From assembly GCA_024233495.1 (NCBI GenBank), contig JACKPM010000002.1:1-64000 (forward strand): 64,000 bases of DNA. Direction: 5' to 3'. The notes below the pieces were generated by a model. That model had not been told where the DNA came from and made no database searches. It saw only the letters and a list, made by a program, of their open reading frames with translations. This stretch comes from Chlamydiales bacterium. Its GTDB lineage: Bacteria > Chlamydiota > Chlamydiia > Chlamydiales > JAAKFR01. Within the stretch, counting starts at the first letter, position 1; each line of letters opens with the position of its first letter. A program made the position numbers and the translations under genes. Positions 42,401 to 51,857 of this stretch are shown in pieces.

Positions 42401-45400
42401 CTGCACTGGTGCAACATAAAAAAAAGTGGATGCGACCTCAAAGAGATGTTCTCACCTTAACATGCGATGAGCTGAACCTAAATATTCTCTCTGGCGAGGT
42501 GTTTCAAGATGAGCAAACCCTGTCACGAGGATCTCCAGACCTCAGGATAGAAGACCCTGCATATCGCCACCTTTTTGGAAGGGATAAGTTTCTCGTATTC
42601 AACAAAGGCAGACACTGTATCTTTAGTCACCCCGTTCATGGGGAGATGCGCATCTTACACCCCGAGAACTTAAGTCGCGGAGTGCAATTGAAAAGAAATG
42701 GGAAGTGGTATGAGTATCAGCTTCCCCTATCCATGATGAAATTGAGCACATACTCTATCCCCTACTCTTTGCTTACAAAACCCTACCACGCATGGATAGC
42801 AATCGATAAGTCTTGTTGTGTGATCACCCACCACGATGACTGGCAGGGGAGCGTTGCAACGTATACTAAAGGTGAAGAGGCATTTAGAACCAAAGAGGGG
42901 CTATGGATTACAAAAGGGGTAGATTCTAGAGATCTGAAAGGATTACGAGCGCTTGATCACCCTGGCTTCCAAGAGGTGTACTACAACGCAGATCTCTCCC
43001 TTAAAGCTGTCTGCATGCCCCGCATATGCTCACTGCAGGGACAAAAGCTCGTCTTCCGCATGGACAAAAGATGTGGAAAGTTAGCATGGGGGGATGATGA
43101 CCGGTACAAGGTTGAAGATCAAAAACCTGTGCATATTCTACCTGTAGAAGAATACGTCTCCATTCGAGATGATAAGTCTGGCAACAGGAAAGTCCTCGTC
43201 GCTGTGCACCCTTTTAATCCCGATGCCTCAGCTGGCTTTTCTACCACTTCTGCACTTAACACCCCAGTAGATAAAAAACATGAGATAAAAGAGGAAGAGC
43301 TAGATGCTGCTAAACAGTTCTTCTACCTCGAATACGACCTTAGAGTGATGGCTGATGGCAGCTATTCACTCAAGCCGCAGAACGTGGAAGGGATTCTTTT
43401 TCTTGCCTACTTAAGAATGCATCAACGGAAGTTCGATGAAGCGCTCCATCTTCTTTCTGAAATCTCTTTAATCGACACTCTCTCTCCTTTAAGCTTCGAT
43501 ATTCTTAAGTACTTCTTCAAATACCCAAAGGAAAATAAGCACTACGCCCCCATCCCCATTGCGCTCGCTCTAAAGGCAGGTTACATCTTCAGTGCGCATA
43601 AAATGAAACGGGGGGAGGATCCGATAAAAAATCATTTTGATATCCTCTATAGACGCTACCGTGATGTGGAAAAAGGTGTGCCAGAACGCTTCACCCTCAG
43701 TGTAGAAGAGGAGATGTGCTTTAGACCTTCTGATCAACGCGCCCACTATTTGGGTTTGGGAGAAATGAATGAAAGCACAGGTTCAAAAAGAGTGCTACGC
43801 AGCTCCCTAATCGAGCTTACAGGTTACTACCGCCCTCCTCCAAAGGAGAGTTACACCCGTGTTGATCGTAATTTAGCAACCTCTCTAGGACAAAAGTGGT
43901 GTCCTATTGAATTTTTCTGGAGTGCGTGGGAAGTGATCATCGCTGGATCCTTAATTGAAAGAGAGCAGCTCAAAGCATTCCTATGCGTTGAATACGGCCT
44001 GCGTCAGGCAATGACTGCAACCGGCGGCATGGTACCTAAACTTAACGATCAGAGTTTAAACTTCCTTTTCCTTTCGCTCATGAATGTGAGAGCTCTAACA
44101 TCTGGGCGCACTTACAATCAACTTAACCCTGATACTAAGAAAATCGGACAGTCGAAAGGGACGAACAAGGTAAGGTATTGGAATGGTTATTTACAAAAGT
44201 ACATTGAACAAGAGATATCCGCTGGCTTCATAACCGCAAACGAAGTGCTGCAAGAGTGGTGGGAAAGAAATAGTCATTGGCTCAAACCTCCCCCTCATGC
44301 TGCACCTGAAATCACAAAAAACAATCCAGGGTCTGGACCTTTAGAGAGAAAGAAGAGGGTGCTGGAAAAAGAGCGCGACCTCGCCCTTCCTGAGAATCTC
44401 GACCTAGATAAAGAAAATACCTTTTTCCTGGAAATGCTCAAACTCTTCTCAAAAAAGAACATAGAAGAAGCATACTTTGAGAACTTCCCCTTTCCAAGAT
44501 CAATGGAGGACATCTCGTTTGGGACACAGTATAGTGCTTCTGTGAAGCGAGAGATGAACAGTGTGCTTCGAGACTATGAAGAAGGCACACAGCAGCTACA
44601 ACAGCGCTCTTTGCGAGACCTCTCTCCCGATATGGCGGCCAAGATTAATGGCAACCTTCGAGCACGCCGAGCAGACTTGGAAAACGAGCTCAAAGCCCTA
44701 GAGACAAGCATTCTCACAGCTGCCAATGTGCTGCCAGAAGAGCGTGAAGCGCGCATCCACAGAGAGTATGAACTGGAGTCAGGAAGAGTGAAGAAGCTCG
44801 ATATGCATGAGCTGGAAAGGCTCTTCCTTTTGCGCAAAAAAGCGCTCTTTATGGAAGCAAACCCTGGTCTGACCGAGAAAAATATTGAAGAGCTTTTTAG
44901 GGAAATTGCGCGTTGGGAAGTGCTCCAAATCCAGATACTCCGCCTCTTCCAAGCTGAAGAGCTCCTTTGCAAAGTGATTAAACTTGAAGAAAAAATGAAG
45001 CAGCCTCATAAATCCCCTAGTCCTGATATCAGCGGTAGTGCAGCTGTCTCAAGAACCCCCTCTCCACTTTTACAAGCCTCTGAATTGGAAGAGATGTATT
45101 CCCTCTACTGCGAACGCATCGCAAAAATCTTGGAGATAAAACTCTCTGACTTTCCGCCAGAGGAGAGAGTGCCCTACTTGGTATTCTACCGCCGCTCACA
45201 AAAGTATCCACGCGCCGATCAAAGAGAAAATATTGCTCACCTTCCTCCCAAAAGCGAAAATCCTTGCTGTATTCAAATGATCATGGGCGCAGGAAAAACC
45301 TCTGTAGTGGGGCCTTTGTGGGCACAGGTGTGCTCCGATTCAGGGAAGCTTCCTGTTATCTTTGCTGATAGTGCACAATATGGAACGCTTGCCCATGCAC

Positions 45401-48400
45401 TGAAAGTTTCACAAAAAACGTGCTTTGAACAAGAAGTGTTTACTATTGACTTTCTCCGTGAAGAGCTGACGGAAAACAGTCGCCTTAAGTACATTTTACA
45501 ACTTTTGAAAGAGGGGGTAGAGAACAAGAAGTTGTTGATTCTTTGCCCTGAAATGTTGCAGCTCCTCGACTCTGAGAGATTCATTGCGATTCAACGTAGT
45601 ACACTGCTTCATGGGCCTGACCTTGTTAATATGCGGGAACGCCTCTTCCTTTTGAATGAAATCATGCACTACTTCAAGTGCTGTGCAAAGGGGCTTTGTG
45701 ATGAAGCTGACTTGATTTGGCGCAGTGACAAAGAGGTGAACCTCCCATCGGGGGATGTGATCCACATCTCTCAAGAGAAAGTTTCCCTTACACGAGCTGT
45801 TTTTGAAGCGCTCTGCTCACCTACACTTATGGTGGAGGGAGTCTCGATGCAAGAGTATGTGGGGCTGCAAAAGAAGGAACAGACACATCTTACGCAAAAG
45901 GATTGGGGAAAAATTTGCCCTATTATCGTGCATGATCTTGCAAAAAATTGCAGTATTCTTAAGCTGACTAAGAAGCTAGATCTTAGAGAGGAATTTGTCA
46001 AATATGTGATGGGTGCATTTGAGGACATGCGTGCCCCATTCTTCCAATATGTTGAGCAGCTGAAGCGCTCTGCAGATACTGCGGATCAAGAAGCCGCTGA
46101 GTTGATCTGCTTGGTAAAGCATCTCTTCCAAGACATCTTGCCCCTCGCTTTCCGGCAGATGGGCGGGAGGAACTTTGGAAGATGGCGTGATCAAGGCTTC
46201 CCGCTGAAGACACCAGGGAAAGTGATTCCTTACTTAGCAGCAGACACCCCTGCCCATACTGAATTCGCCTACCACTACGAAGCGCTTGCAAAACACTTCA
46301 TGCTCGCCGCTCAAGAGGGTGTGGAAGAGGCTCAAGTGCTCTACATCGCAGAAGAGTTTGAGAAAATGGCGCGGCAGCAGATGGAGATCTCAGATGAGAC
46401 GTTAGAGCAGACCGCTGAGGAGCGCGCTTTCAAACAGATGACGGGCATCTCTCTTCTCGATATTCGGAAGCCTGGAAAGCTTGTAGAAGCAACTGCCCAC
46501 GTCAACTCCTCATTATCGCTCAAATTTTTATTTGAGTCAGAGACCGCAAACATCTACGCCACTTACTACGAAGGGCGCTTGACAAGCACAGCGCATGACT
46601 CCTATGACCTCCTAGACCGCACACAATCTGGAATGACGGGCACGCCTTGGAACAGCGATGGCTACGCCCCCGAGGTTGCAGACAGAGTGAAGCTTGATGT
46701 GGGAACACAAGGGAAAATCAACCGCCGCATTTTGATGCGAAAAAACGAGACAAAAGCTGTCTCAATCAATCCAAGCAAGCTCCTTGAAGAGCTTGAGAAA
46801 CTTTACGACAAAGAGAAGAAGACCTTCCCAGCTGGAATCTTTGACTCAGGCGCTCTTTTAAGCAAGAGCGGCCTCACCAATGTAGAGATCGCCACAATCA
46901 TTCTCGAGTTCTTGCAAAAGAAAGGGGTGAAGCAACACGCAGTTCTCTTCTTCTCCAAGCCAAAAGGTTCGGCGCAAGCCAACCAATTTACTGCATTAGT
47001 ACAGGGACCTCAAGGCCCGCAGCTACGATTGCTAGAAAGCACGAGTTGGGACCAAATTCAAAAGCTTGGGATTGAATCCCCTAACGAGTATGTGCTCTTC
47101 CTTCCTGAGCGACAAACAACTGGAACAGATGTCGCTTTTCCCCTCCTTGCAGAGGCATACGTCACCTTCGATGAGACCATGACTATGCGCACGCTACACC
47201 AAACAATCATGCGCCTACGTGACTTCCTCAATAAGCAGAAAGTGCACTTTATTCTCTCCCCTTCTCTCTTAGCTAAAATCCCTCCAGGCACCGATCCTGT
47301 TGACTACATCCTTAAAGTAACGGTTGTCAATGAGGCGCGAGAGAAAGCAGATTCGATGCTCCGCTCCTACAAGCAGATGTTGGACGCTGAAGTCAAAAGG
47401 CAGTATAGAAAGCGGGTTCAAAGCTGGAATAAGGAAACTCCACATGAAGAGATGCTCATGATTGCCAACTTTTATGAGCCATTTTGCTTCTTGCAAAACA
47501 GCGACAACCTCTTTGATAAATTTTTTGGTGTGGAGAGTGAAATCGACATCATGATGTACCTAAAAGCGTACGCTGAAAGCATCAAGAGTCGCCTCAATGC
47601 TCAATCTGTTAAACTAAATGGAATGCTCATCCCTAAAATACAAGCAGAGCTAGAGAAAGACTGCTGCGAAATCCAAAGGGCACTTGATACCGTTCTAGAG
47701 CGTGCTGCTCAGCCAAGAGTGCTTGAAGGATTTGCGCAAACAGTGCGTGCAATTGTGGATAAACTTGGGTCTGATTCCACTAACATGCAAGCAGAAGTAC
47801 TCCAGGAGGCGCAAAGAGAGGTTCATCAAGAGGTTCATCATGAGCAAGAACTTGAAATTGAGCTCCTGAACGAACTGCAGTATCTCATGGGTAGGGGAAC
47901 GGGAGCTGTAAAAACCCAAATTCGAATTCTAACGAATCTAGAGGCTTTAGAGAGATTAGCAAACGACTTAGTCAAAGGAGCAAGACAACCTCTATACACG
48001 CGAACGCTTAGACAGGAGATCGAAACCTTCCCTACGCCGCCTATGGGGATAAAAGCGTATAGCCGCTTTGCCGATGTGTTTGAGCAAGAGATTCATGGCA
48101 CAGAAAACTTCTTCCAGCCAACGTTTGCGCAATTGCCACTATTCCATAAGAGTGCCCGCCCTCCCGGACAAATTTTAGTCATTCAAAAGGGAGATGGAAC
48201 TTTCAGTTACCTTCTTCTCTCCGAGTTCGAGACCACGAAGGTAGCAGAATTGATGCGCTCAGGATATCGTGCTGGAAAGTTACAAAATGTGTGGCTCATG
48301 CAGCCGAATGGACACCTTTTTGTTCCAAACCCACCCACCCCTCTGCCTGTCCACAGCTCATCTTTTCAAGCAGGGGTTGTAGAGCTTTGCCTCCTTTTTG

Positions 48401-50472
48401 GCATGCTCTCCCCTCTATCCTCGCTCAAAGTTTTGGACAGAGTTAAGACGTGGCTCGATGTAGATGGAGAGAGGGGGCAGCATCGGCGCGATTTTGTGAA
48501 AATGCGCTTTGAGCACCACCCTTTTGAGAGAACTATCCTCTACAAGAGCCAACTGCTTGAAAGCAGTGGAAGTAACGGGCGCCTTTTTTGCTCTGTTGTG
48601 CGGGCGGAGGAAGATGCCGTTGCCGTCTATGATCCGAAAGCGATCCAGATGCTCACTGATCCAGCTGAGATCTCCCGTCTCCATCAGAGAGCTGTGATTC
48701 ATCTCCTCCCCACCCAAGTGCCGCATATGAACCCGCGCTATATTGGACTTTTGAGAGAAAGAGAGCAGATACAAGCAGTTCCGCCTGAAAAGGCAGACCG
48801 CATGGTACCGGATCAAGTGCGCCATGCAACACTCGCACAAGCTGTCCATTTCACGTCTGTTGAGATGGTGCAACAAATCTCAAAAGAGATGCTGCAAGCG
48901 ATTGCCACCACCCCCTCCCAAGCGTGGGTTACGAAGCTCTCGCCCACGCAAATTGGCTGGATCAATAAGGAGGATTGGCTGCCGCGATTACAGCCTAAAG
49001 ATTTCAAACACTTATCCAAAGAAATGTTGAAAGAACTCTCTCCTGAAGGGCTGAAACAGTCAAACTTGGAATTCTTCGCTGGGCTGCCTGATGAAATCAT
49101 TTTGAAAGTGCCTGAGCGTGTAGCTCAACTTCCGATCGACCGTGTAAAAAGAATTCAAAACCAAATGTTAGTGGGACTAGTCAAAGGAGCACGCGTCAAT
49201 GAGCTTCCTGCTGAGTGTGCCCCGCATATCAACATCGATGAGCTCAAGCATCTCGAAAATTTAGCTGCTATTGAGAAACTTCCAAATACCCACCTCCACC
49301 ATCTTTCGACAGAGACTCTGAACAACAATGTCTCAGCAAGCAGAATCCACTTGCTTGAAAATCTAGAGGCACTTGTGGCTATGTTTGAAAAGGTGCCATC
49401 AAAACTCTCGCAAAAACAGCTAGTCACTCTTAAAAGAAGGGTTGTTAAAAAAAGACAATATGAATCCCTACTCAAACCGTATCAAAAAGGCGAAATCACT
49501 TCTTATCTTACACCAGATGAGTGTCGCGACTTTTTGCGCGAAGATTTGATCCGGCATATTAAAAAAACTGATCAGCTCCTTGCGCTTAGAGAGAGATTCA
49601 AGCACATCACACTCGAGCAACTCGTCTTGCTTGTGCGAGAAAAGATTGGCCCTATCCCTTCTCAAGCTAGTGAGGATATGGTGTTGCCCCCAACGCCACC
49701 TAAATCCCTCTCGTTTAAAGAGATTGATGTCTCCCTCCCCAAATTTGAAGAAAACGATGTGCGCAAATTGAGAGTTGAAGAGATGGCCCTTCTTCTTAAA
49801 GTGCGCCCAGAGCTCTTACCAGCCTACCGCAACCCTGATATTTTGCCTCACGTGATTGACTTTTCGTATCTGCACGAAGAGCTAGTGAAACGCATTTCCG
49901 AAAAAAAGCACTTTTCACACCTCCCAATGGAGTGGATTAATGAAGCAAACCCTCAATTTGCGCATCATATGACAGCGGAGCAACGCGCCGGACTTAGCCA
50001 GGAACAAGTATCTAGCATAACAAGCCAAGAAGCCCTGCAGTCGCTAGAAGACATCTCTGGAATAAATCCAAATCTTGCCCACCTCCTCACAGAAGAGCAA
50101 AAAGGGCGGCTCACACCGGAGCAGATTGGAAAGATGACCAACCAGACAACAATCTTTTTGCTCGATAAACAGCATTGGCCCCACGTTGCCAAAGAGTATA
50201 GAAAGCACCTTCCCTTTCACGAATCAAAGAGCACGACAACTGTATTGATTGCGCTCTCGGCGCTTGGTGGAGTAGCACTTATCTTTGCTCTTGTTCTTCA
50301 GTTTACACCTGCAGCCAAACTTCCCTCTTGGATGCAGAAGATGAAAATCAAACTCGGTCAAGCCGGCACAATTGGAATGATGGCAAGTGGAAGCGCTCTT
50401 CTTTTGATCGCTGCTATGCAATCGAGAAGAATACATGCCAAAAGAAATGATAAGAAGATCAGGTCTCAATAA
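39490..50472 (+). CDS. Giant protein: putative CE-like cysteine protease region, DUF3638/DUF3645-like helicase-type ATPase, C-terminal membrane hairpin
   Basis: 3660 aa from TTG 39490, the largest gene here. Near the N-terminus a His in GGHAMLY (H146), an Asn in MIINTGSG (N165) and TPQRDGTCAWKS (Q255, C260) have the order His-Asn/Asp-Gln-Cys of clan CE proteases (Ulp1/ChlaDub type); this is pattern inference only. The centre has ATPase motifs: MGAGKTS (K1936), CDEAD (2070-2074), SGMTGTPWN, TTGTDVAF and QTIMRLRDF. Their order and wording match the eukaryotic DUF3638/DUF3645 giant proteins, whose role is unknown. After ~residue 2960 come short helical repeats (for example LSKEMLKELSPEGLKQ), then two hydrophobic helices near 3583-3605 and 3625-3643. 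A tail hairpin like this could anchor it in a membrane, such as the inclusion. Likely a secreted effector; its stop codon lies in a repeat. Confidence 0.75.
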   Translation: MATSASGAPLTPLSKAQSHAAVRKNCPPPPDINLDCLLSETKSASISPQLFAHIFLDGRLKDTGYEGISPYEPAHFLQIFFCHLKKAIPELGAEEAVMRNLAADITTDWTKNYVRGAQNIARRLRELKVGGSALLPGGWRTSKGGHAMLYRFERTAKGFDVMIINTGSGIETFHGEQINHHKTLCSPYVYFKDVPIELVLPLGSHDIWIQALVYFNQEEQKEEFRAAAIYQGPFREFWKYQATLEEHLNHYITPQRDGTCAWKSMLAYLRYTLAPPVYERVKSYIRLYALEAIIQTPLRMPNQAIQEGCAVFAKEVRKKEGVYYSYNESEQMLEVMRRCKQCYLVEDLQAAEEPQNATPPLTMKPNCMQGNILNANISYPDTTGRLTPGFTLLLEKPSPTTIVDVSSRLEKRLQDLSCANAREVGLQMVAHYVMQIPLENAFWEQIPKKDAAISSLTQLLRAFQQNTLFHKSVQSPQEIVVAYTLYIHIFEICALHCPAYFAGFAPQNRWYKFKTDLFFYILTPQLQTHCNLLLRHVRPKVGTSAFSCPASLTEVSHDILKDCIELKFYRSILDRDSKLRQDFIRKADAWLFEQKTFVPDSTKALAILARGWQVDFPFDSLWLNHFQHAHFLIATTFNSTIQRASDAINLGRRLQHNLNTDSIQVINFGRDKAKIDEEADIFSQFWPGFEKQRGKEIIKKVSSTQALQRCGTADSTLEAQTLMAFSQMATSEEIWALRQVGWSGVERALQPMQLFSTFQAHPDHFKDEKYASLFWLSLFKAPFQDIGDYAKLDLREIVEENPLLLPYVVSFVENGMRHFIDLQKGGEEGPNVITALFFVRVATEFGYAALHLSNQQERIAYVKMLEGCHKMIETQLHKKELSDSERGLLHTHRLHLHLMFWEMERSHFKFEEFFASWFGMHMFKVEQAHRLLGLEKVLHARMYPHLTRLQQNSEDDLSSAARAVFEALQLPALVQHKKKWMRPQRDVLTLTCDELNLNILSGEVFQDEQTLSRGSPDLRIEDPAYRHLFGRDKFLVFNKGRHCIFSHPVHGEMRILHPENLSRGVQLKRNGKWYEYQLPLSMMKLSTYSIPYSLLTKPYHAWIAIDKSCCVITHHDDWQGSVATYTKGEEAFRTKEGLWITKGVDSRDLKGLRALDHPGFQEVYYNADLSLKAVCMPRICSLQGQKLVFRMDKRCGKLAWGDDDRYKVEDQKPVHILPVEEYVSIRDDKSGNRKVLVAVHPFNPDASAGFSTTSALNTPVDKKHEIKEEELDAAKQFFYLEYDLRVMADGSYSLKPQNVEGILFLAYLRMHQRKFDEALHLLSEISLIDTLSPLSFDILKYFFKYPKENKHYAPIPIALALKAGYIFSAHKMKRGEDPIKNHFDILYRRYRDVEKGVPERFTLSVEEEMCFRPSDQRAHYLGLGEMNESTGSKRVLRSSLIELTGYYRPPPKESYTRVDRNLATSLGQKWCPIEFFWSAWEVIIAGSLIEREQLKAFLCVEYGLRQAMTATGGMVPKLNDQSLNFLFLSLMNVRALTSGRTYNQLNPDTKKIGQSKGTNKVRYWNGYLQKYIEQEISAGFITANEVLQEWWERNSHWLKPPPHAAPEITKNNPGSGPLERKKRVLEKERDLALPENLDLDKENTFFLEMLKLFSKKNIEEAYFENFPFPRSMEDISFGTQYSASVKREMNSVLRDYEEGTQQLQQRSLRDLSPDMAAKINGNLRARRADLENELKALETSILTAANVLPEEREARIHREYELESGRVKKLDMHELERLFLLRKKALFMEANPGLTEKNIEELFREIARWEVLQIQILRLFQAEELLCKVIKLEEKMKQPHKSPSPDISGSAAVSRTPSPLLQASELEEMYSLYCERIAKILEIKLSDFPPEERVPYLVFYRRSQKYPRADQRENIAHLPPKSENPCCIQMIMGAGKTSVVGPLWAQVCSDSGKLPVIFADSAQYGTLAHALKVSQKTCFEQEVFTIDFLREELTENSRLKYILQLLKEGVENKKLLILCPEMLQLLDSERFIAIQRSTLLHGPDLVNMRERLFLLNEIMHYFKCCAKGLCDEADLIWRSDKEVNLPSGDVIHISQEKVSLTRAVFEALCSPTLMVEGVSMQEYVGLQKKEQTHLTQKDWGKICPIIVHDLAKNCSILKLTKKLDLREEFVKYVMGAFEDMRAPFFQYVEQLKRSADTADQEAAELICLVKHLFQDILPLAFRQMGGRNFGRWRDQGFPLKTPGKVIPYLAADTPAHTEFAYHYEALAKHFMLAAQEGVEEAQVLYIAEEFEKMARQQMEISDETLEQTAEERAFKQMTGISLLDIRKPGKLVEATAHVNSSLSLKFLFESETANIYATYYEGRLTSTAHDSYDLLDRTQSGMTGTPWNSDGYAPEVADRVKLDVGTQGKINRRILMRKNETKAVSINPSKLLEELEKLYDKEKKTFPAGIFDSGALLSKSGLTNVEIATIILEFLQKKGVKQHAVLFFSKPKGSAQANQFTALVQGPQGPQLRLLESTSWDQIQKLGIESPNEYVLFLPERQTTGTDVAFPLLAEAYVTFDETMTMRTLHQTIMRLRDFLNKQKVHFILSPSLLAKIPPGTDPVDYILKVTVVNEAREKADSMLRSYKQMLDAEVKRQYRKRVQSWNKETPHEEMLMIANFYEPFCFLQNSDNLFDKFFGVESEIDIMMYLKAYAESIKSRLNAQSVKLNGMLIPKIQAELEKDCCEIQRALDTVLERAAQPRVLEGFAQTVRAIVDKLGSDSTNMQAEVLQEAQREVHQEVHHEQELEIELLNELQYLMGRGTGAVKTQIRILTNLEALERLANDLVKGARQPLYTRTLRQEIETFPTPPMGIKAYSRFADVFEQEIHGTENFFQPTFAQLPLFHKSARPPGQILVIQKGDGTFSYLLLSEFETTKVAELMRSGYRAGKLQNVWLMQPNGHLFVPNPPTPLPVHSSSFQAGVVELCLLFGMLSPLSSLKVLDRVKTWLDVDGERGQHRRDFVKMRFEHHPFERTILYKSQLLESSGSNGRLFCSVVRAEEDAVAVYDPKAIQMLTDPAEISRLHQRAVIHLLPTQVPHMNPRYIGLLREREQIQAVPPEKADRMVPDQVRHATLAQAVHFTSVEMVQQISKEMLQAIATTPSQAWVTKLSPTQIGWINKEDWLPRLQPKDFKHLSKEMLKELSPEGLKQSNLEFFAGLPDEIILKVPERVAQLPIDRVKRIQNQMLVGLVKGARVNELPAECAPHINIDELKHLENLAAIEKLPNTHLHHLSTETLNNNVSASRIHLLENLEALVAMFEKVPSKLSQKQLVTLKRRVVKKRQYESLLKPYQKGEITSYLTPDECRDFLREDLIRHIKKTDQLLALRERFKHITLEQLVLLVREKIGPIPSQASEDMVLPPTPPKSLSFKEIDVSLPKFEENDVRKLRVEEMALLLKVRPELLPAYRNPDILPHVIDFSYLHEELVKRISEKKHFSHLPMEWINEANPQFAHHMTAEQRAGLSQEQVSSITSQEALQSLEDISGINPNLAHLLTEEQKGRLTPEQIGKMTNQTTIFLLDKQHWPHVAKEYRKHLPFHESKSTTTVLIALSALGGVALIFALVLQFTPAAKLPSWMQKMKIKLGQAGTIGMMASGSALLLIAAMQSRRIHAKRNDKKIRSQ

Positions 50473-50612
50473 TTTTGTCTCTGTGAAGCGAGAGATCTTC
50501 TAAACAAAATGCGCAAGCCCGAACGAAGGGAGTAGCCAAAGCTGTACTTCCAAGGTTGCGCTTGCTTAGTTTTGCAAAAAAGATCCGGCTCACAGGGACA
50601 AAATTATTGAGA
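50464..50612. repeat. Diverged family A-like palindromic repeat
   Basis: Ends TCTCAATAATTTTGTC and GACAAAATTATTGAGA are perfectly inverted. The interior (GCGAGAGATCTTCTAAACAA, GGGAGTAGCCAAAGC, AAAGATCCGGCT) is clearly related to family A but the tips differ. The stop codon of the giant gene (TAA 50470-50472) is within its left end. Confidence 0.8.
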
Positions 50613-50632
50613 CTCGATCTAATTAGATCCGC

Positions 50633-50661
50633 TTGCAAGTGGAAGAATAGTTTGCTATTCT
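50633..50661 (+). promoter_or_regulatory. Promoter of the DAHP synthase gene
   Basis: TTGCAA (50633-50638), 17 bases, TATTCT (50656-50661) with a preceding TTTGC (extended -10). ATG follows after nine bases and there is no Shine-Dalgarno. Confidence 0.5.
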
Positions 50662-50670
50662 CCCGCCCAT

Positions 50671-51693
50671 ATGCCGGCTGTTGACGAAATCGCCACAACA
50701 CTTCCGACACCTGAAGAGCTCTATGTGGACATTCCACAAACGCGCGCTCAATTTGATTTTGTGATGCAAGCACGCAAAACTCTAGAGGCAATCCTTAATG
50801 GCGTAGATAGCCGCCTTGTGCTGATTATTGGCCCATGCTCTGTCCATGACACTAAAGCTCTTCGCGCCTATGCTAGAGAGTTCAAAGAGCTTGCAGATAA
50901 AGTCTCTGATCGTTTCTTTCTCATCTTGCGCACCTATTTTGAGAAACCACGCACCACAATTGGATGGAAGGGTTTTTTGCTTGATCCTCATCTTGACGGC
51001 TCTTATGACATGGCGCATGGCGTGCGTGAGGTGCGGCAAGTGCTTTCAGACATCACGGATATGGGAATTCCTGTTGGGAGCGAAATTTTAGAGTTGAGTA
51101 CGTTTCCTTACTACTCCGACTTTTTAAGTTGGGGATGTGTGGGGGCACGCACAAGCAGCTCTCCTCCCCACCGTCAGGTTGCGGCTACACTCCCCTTCCC
51201 CATTGGCTTCAAGAACACAGTGGATGGGAGCATTGAAACAGCTGTACAAGGTGTAATCTCTGCCAATAGCTCTCACGTTTACTTGGGGATGGGCATTGAT
51301 GGGAGAATGACTCGCCTTTATGGTGAGGGAAATCCCTCAGCGCACATCGTATTGCGTGGAAGCGAGCACCGTCCTAACTATGGACCAAAAGATATTGAAA
51401 AGGCTGTAGAGCAGTGTAAGGCGGCAGAGGTATGCCACCGCGTTGTTGTCGATTGCTCACACGATAATTGCTTCAAGAATTATGAAGAGCAGGTACCTGC
51501 TTTCAAATCTGTAATCAAGCAGAGCAAAACTAACCCTAACATTGCAGGGGCGATGCTGGAGAGCAACCTTTTAGGGGGCAACCAACAGCTCTCTCCTACC
51601 CTAGACTTTGGAGTCTCGATCACTGATCCCTGTCTTGACTGGACTACAACAAAAAACCTTATTCTTCAGTCAAGATATAGTCAAATCGGTTGA
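50671..51693 (+). CDS. aroG: 3-deoxy-7-phosphoheptulonate synthase (class I, AroG/F/H type), 3' end in a repeat
   Basis: 340 aa. It condenses PEP and erythrose-4-phosphate, the first step of the shikimate pathway. GPCSVHD, FEKPRTTIGWKG, GSEILELSTFPYYSDFLSWG, GARTSSSPPHRQ, and DCSHDN are the class I motifs. The final codons (SRYSQIG) and the TGA stop are encoded by the end of a family B repeat that starts at 51676, so the natural C-terminus has been replaced. Most active-site residues precede this point, so the enzyme may still work. Class I enzymes usually end a few residues later (length ~350). The GAR-T-S-S-S segment differs from the usual GARTTESQ-HRE block, which could affect feedback or PEP binding. 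Confidence 0.9.
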   Translation: MPAVDEIATTLPTPEELYVDIPQTRAQFDFVMQARKTLEAILNGVDSRLVLIIGPCSVHDTKALRAYAREFKELADKVSDRFFLILRTYFEKPRTTIGWKGFLLDPHLDGSYDMAHGVREVRQVLSDITDMGIPVGSEILELSTFPYYSDFLSWGCVGARTSSSPPHRQVAATLPFPIGFKNTVDGSIETAVQGVISANSSHVYLGMGIDGRMTRLYGEGNPSAHIVLRGSEHRPNYGPKDIEKAVEQCKAAEVCHRVVVDCSHDNCFKNYEEQVPAFKSVIKQSKTNPNIAGAMLESNLLGGNQQLSPTLDFGVSITDPCLDWTTTKNLILQSRYSQIG

Positions 51694-51837
51694 AAATTTT
51701 ACAAATTCATGGCAGATGGCAAAGCCAAAGTAAGCGCAAAGTTCGACTTAGACCATTTATGGTCTATGAGAACGAGCGCAATCTTTGGTGAAGCCAAATG
51801 GTATGCATTTGTAAAATTTTCAACCAATTTGACTATA
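51676..51837. repeat. Palindromic repeat family B, copy 2
   Basis: 162 bp, ends TATAGTCAAATCGGTTGAAA and TTTCAACCAATTTGACTATA. It lies between the convergent DAHP synthase and V-ATPase operons and donates the aroG stop codon. It could also terminate both transcripts. Confidence 0.9.
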
Positions 51838-51857
51838 GCTCATTGGGAATGAAGGCA

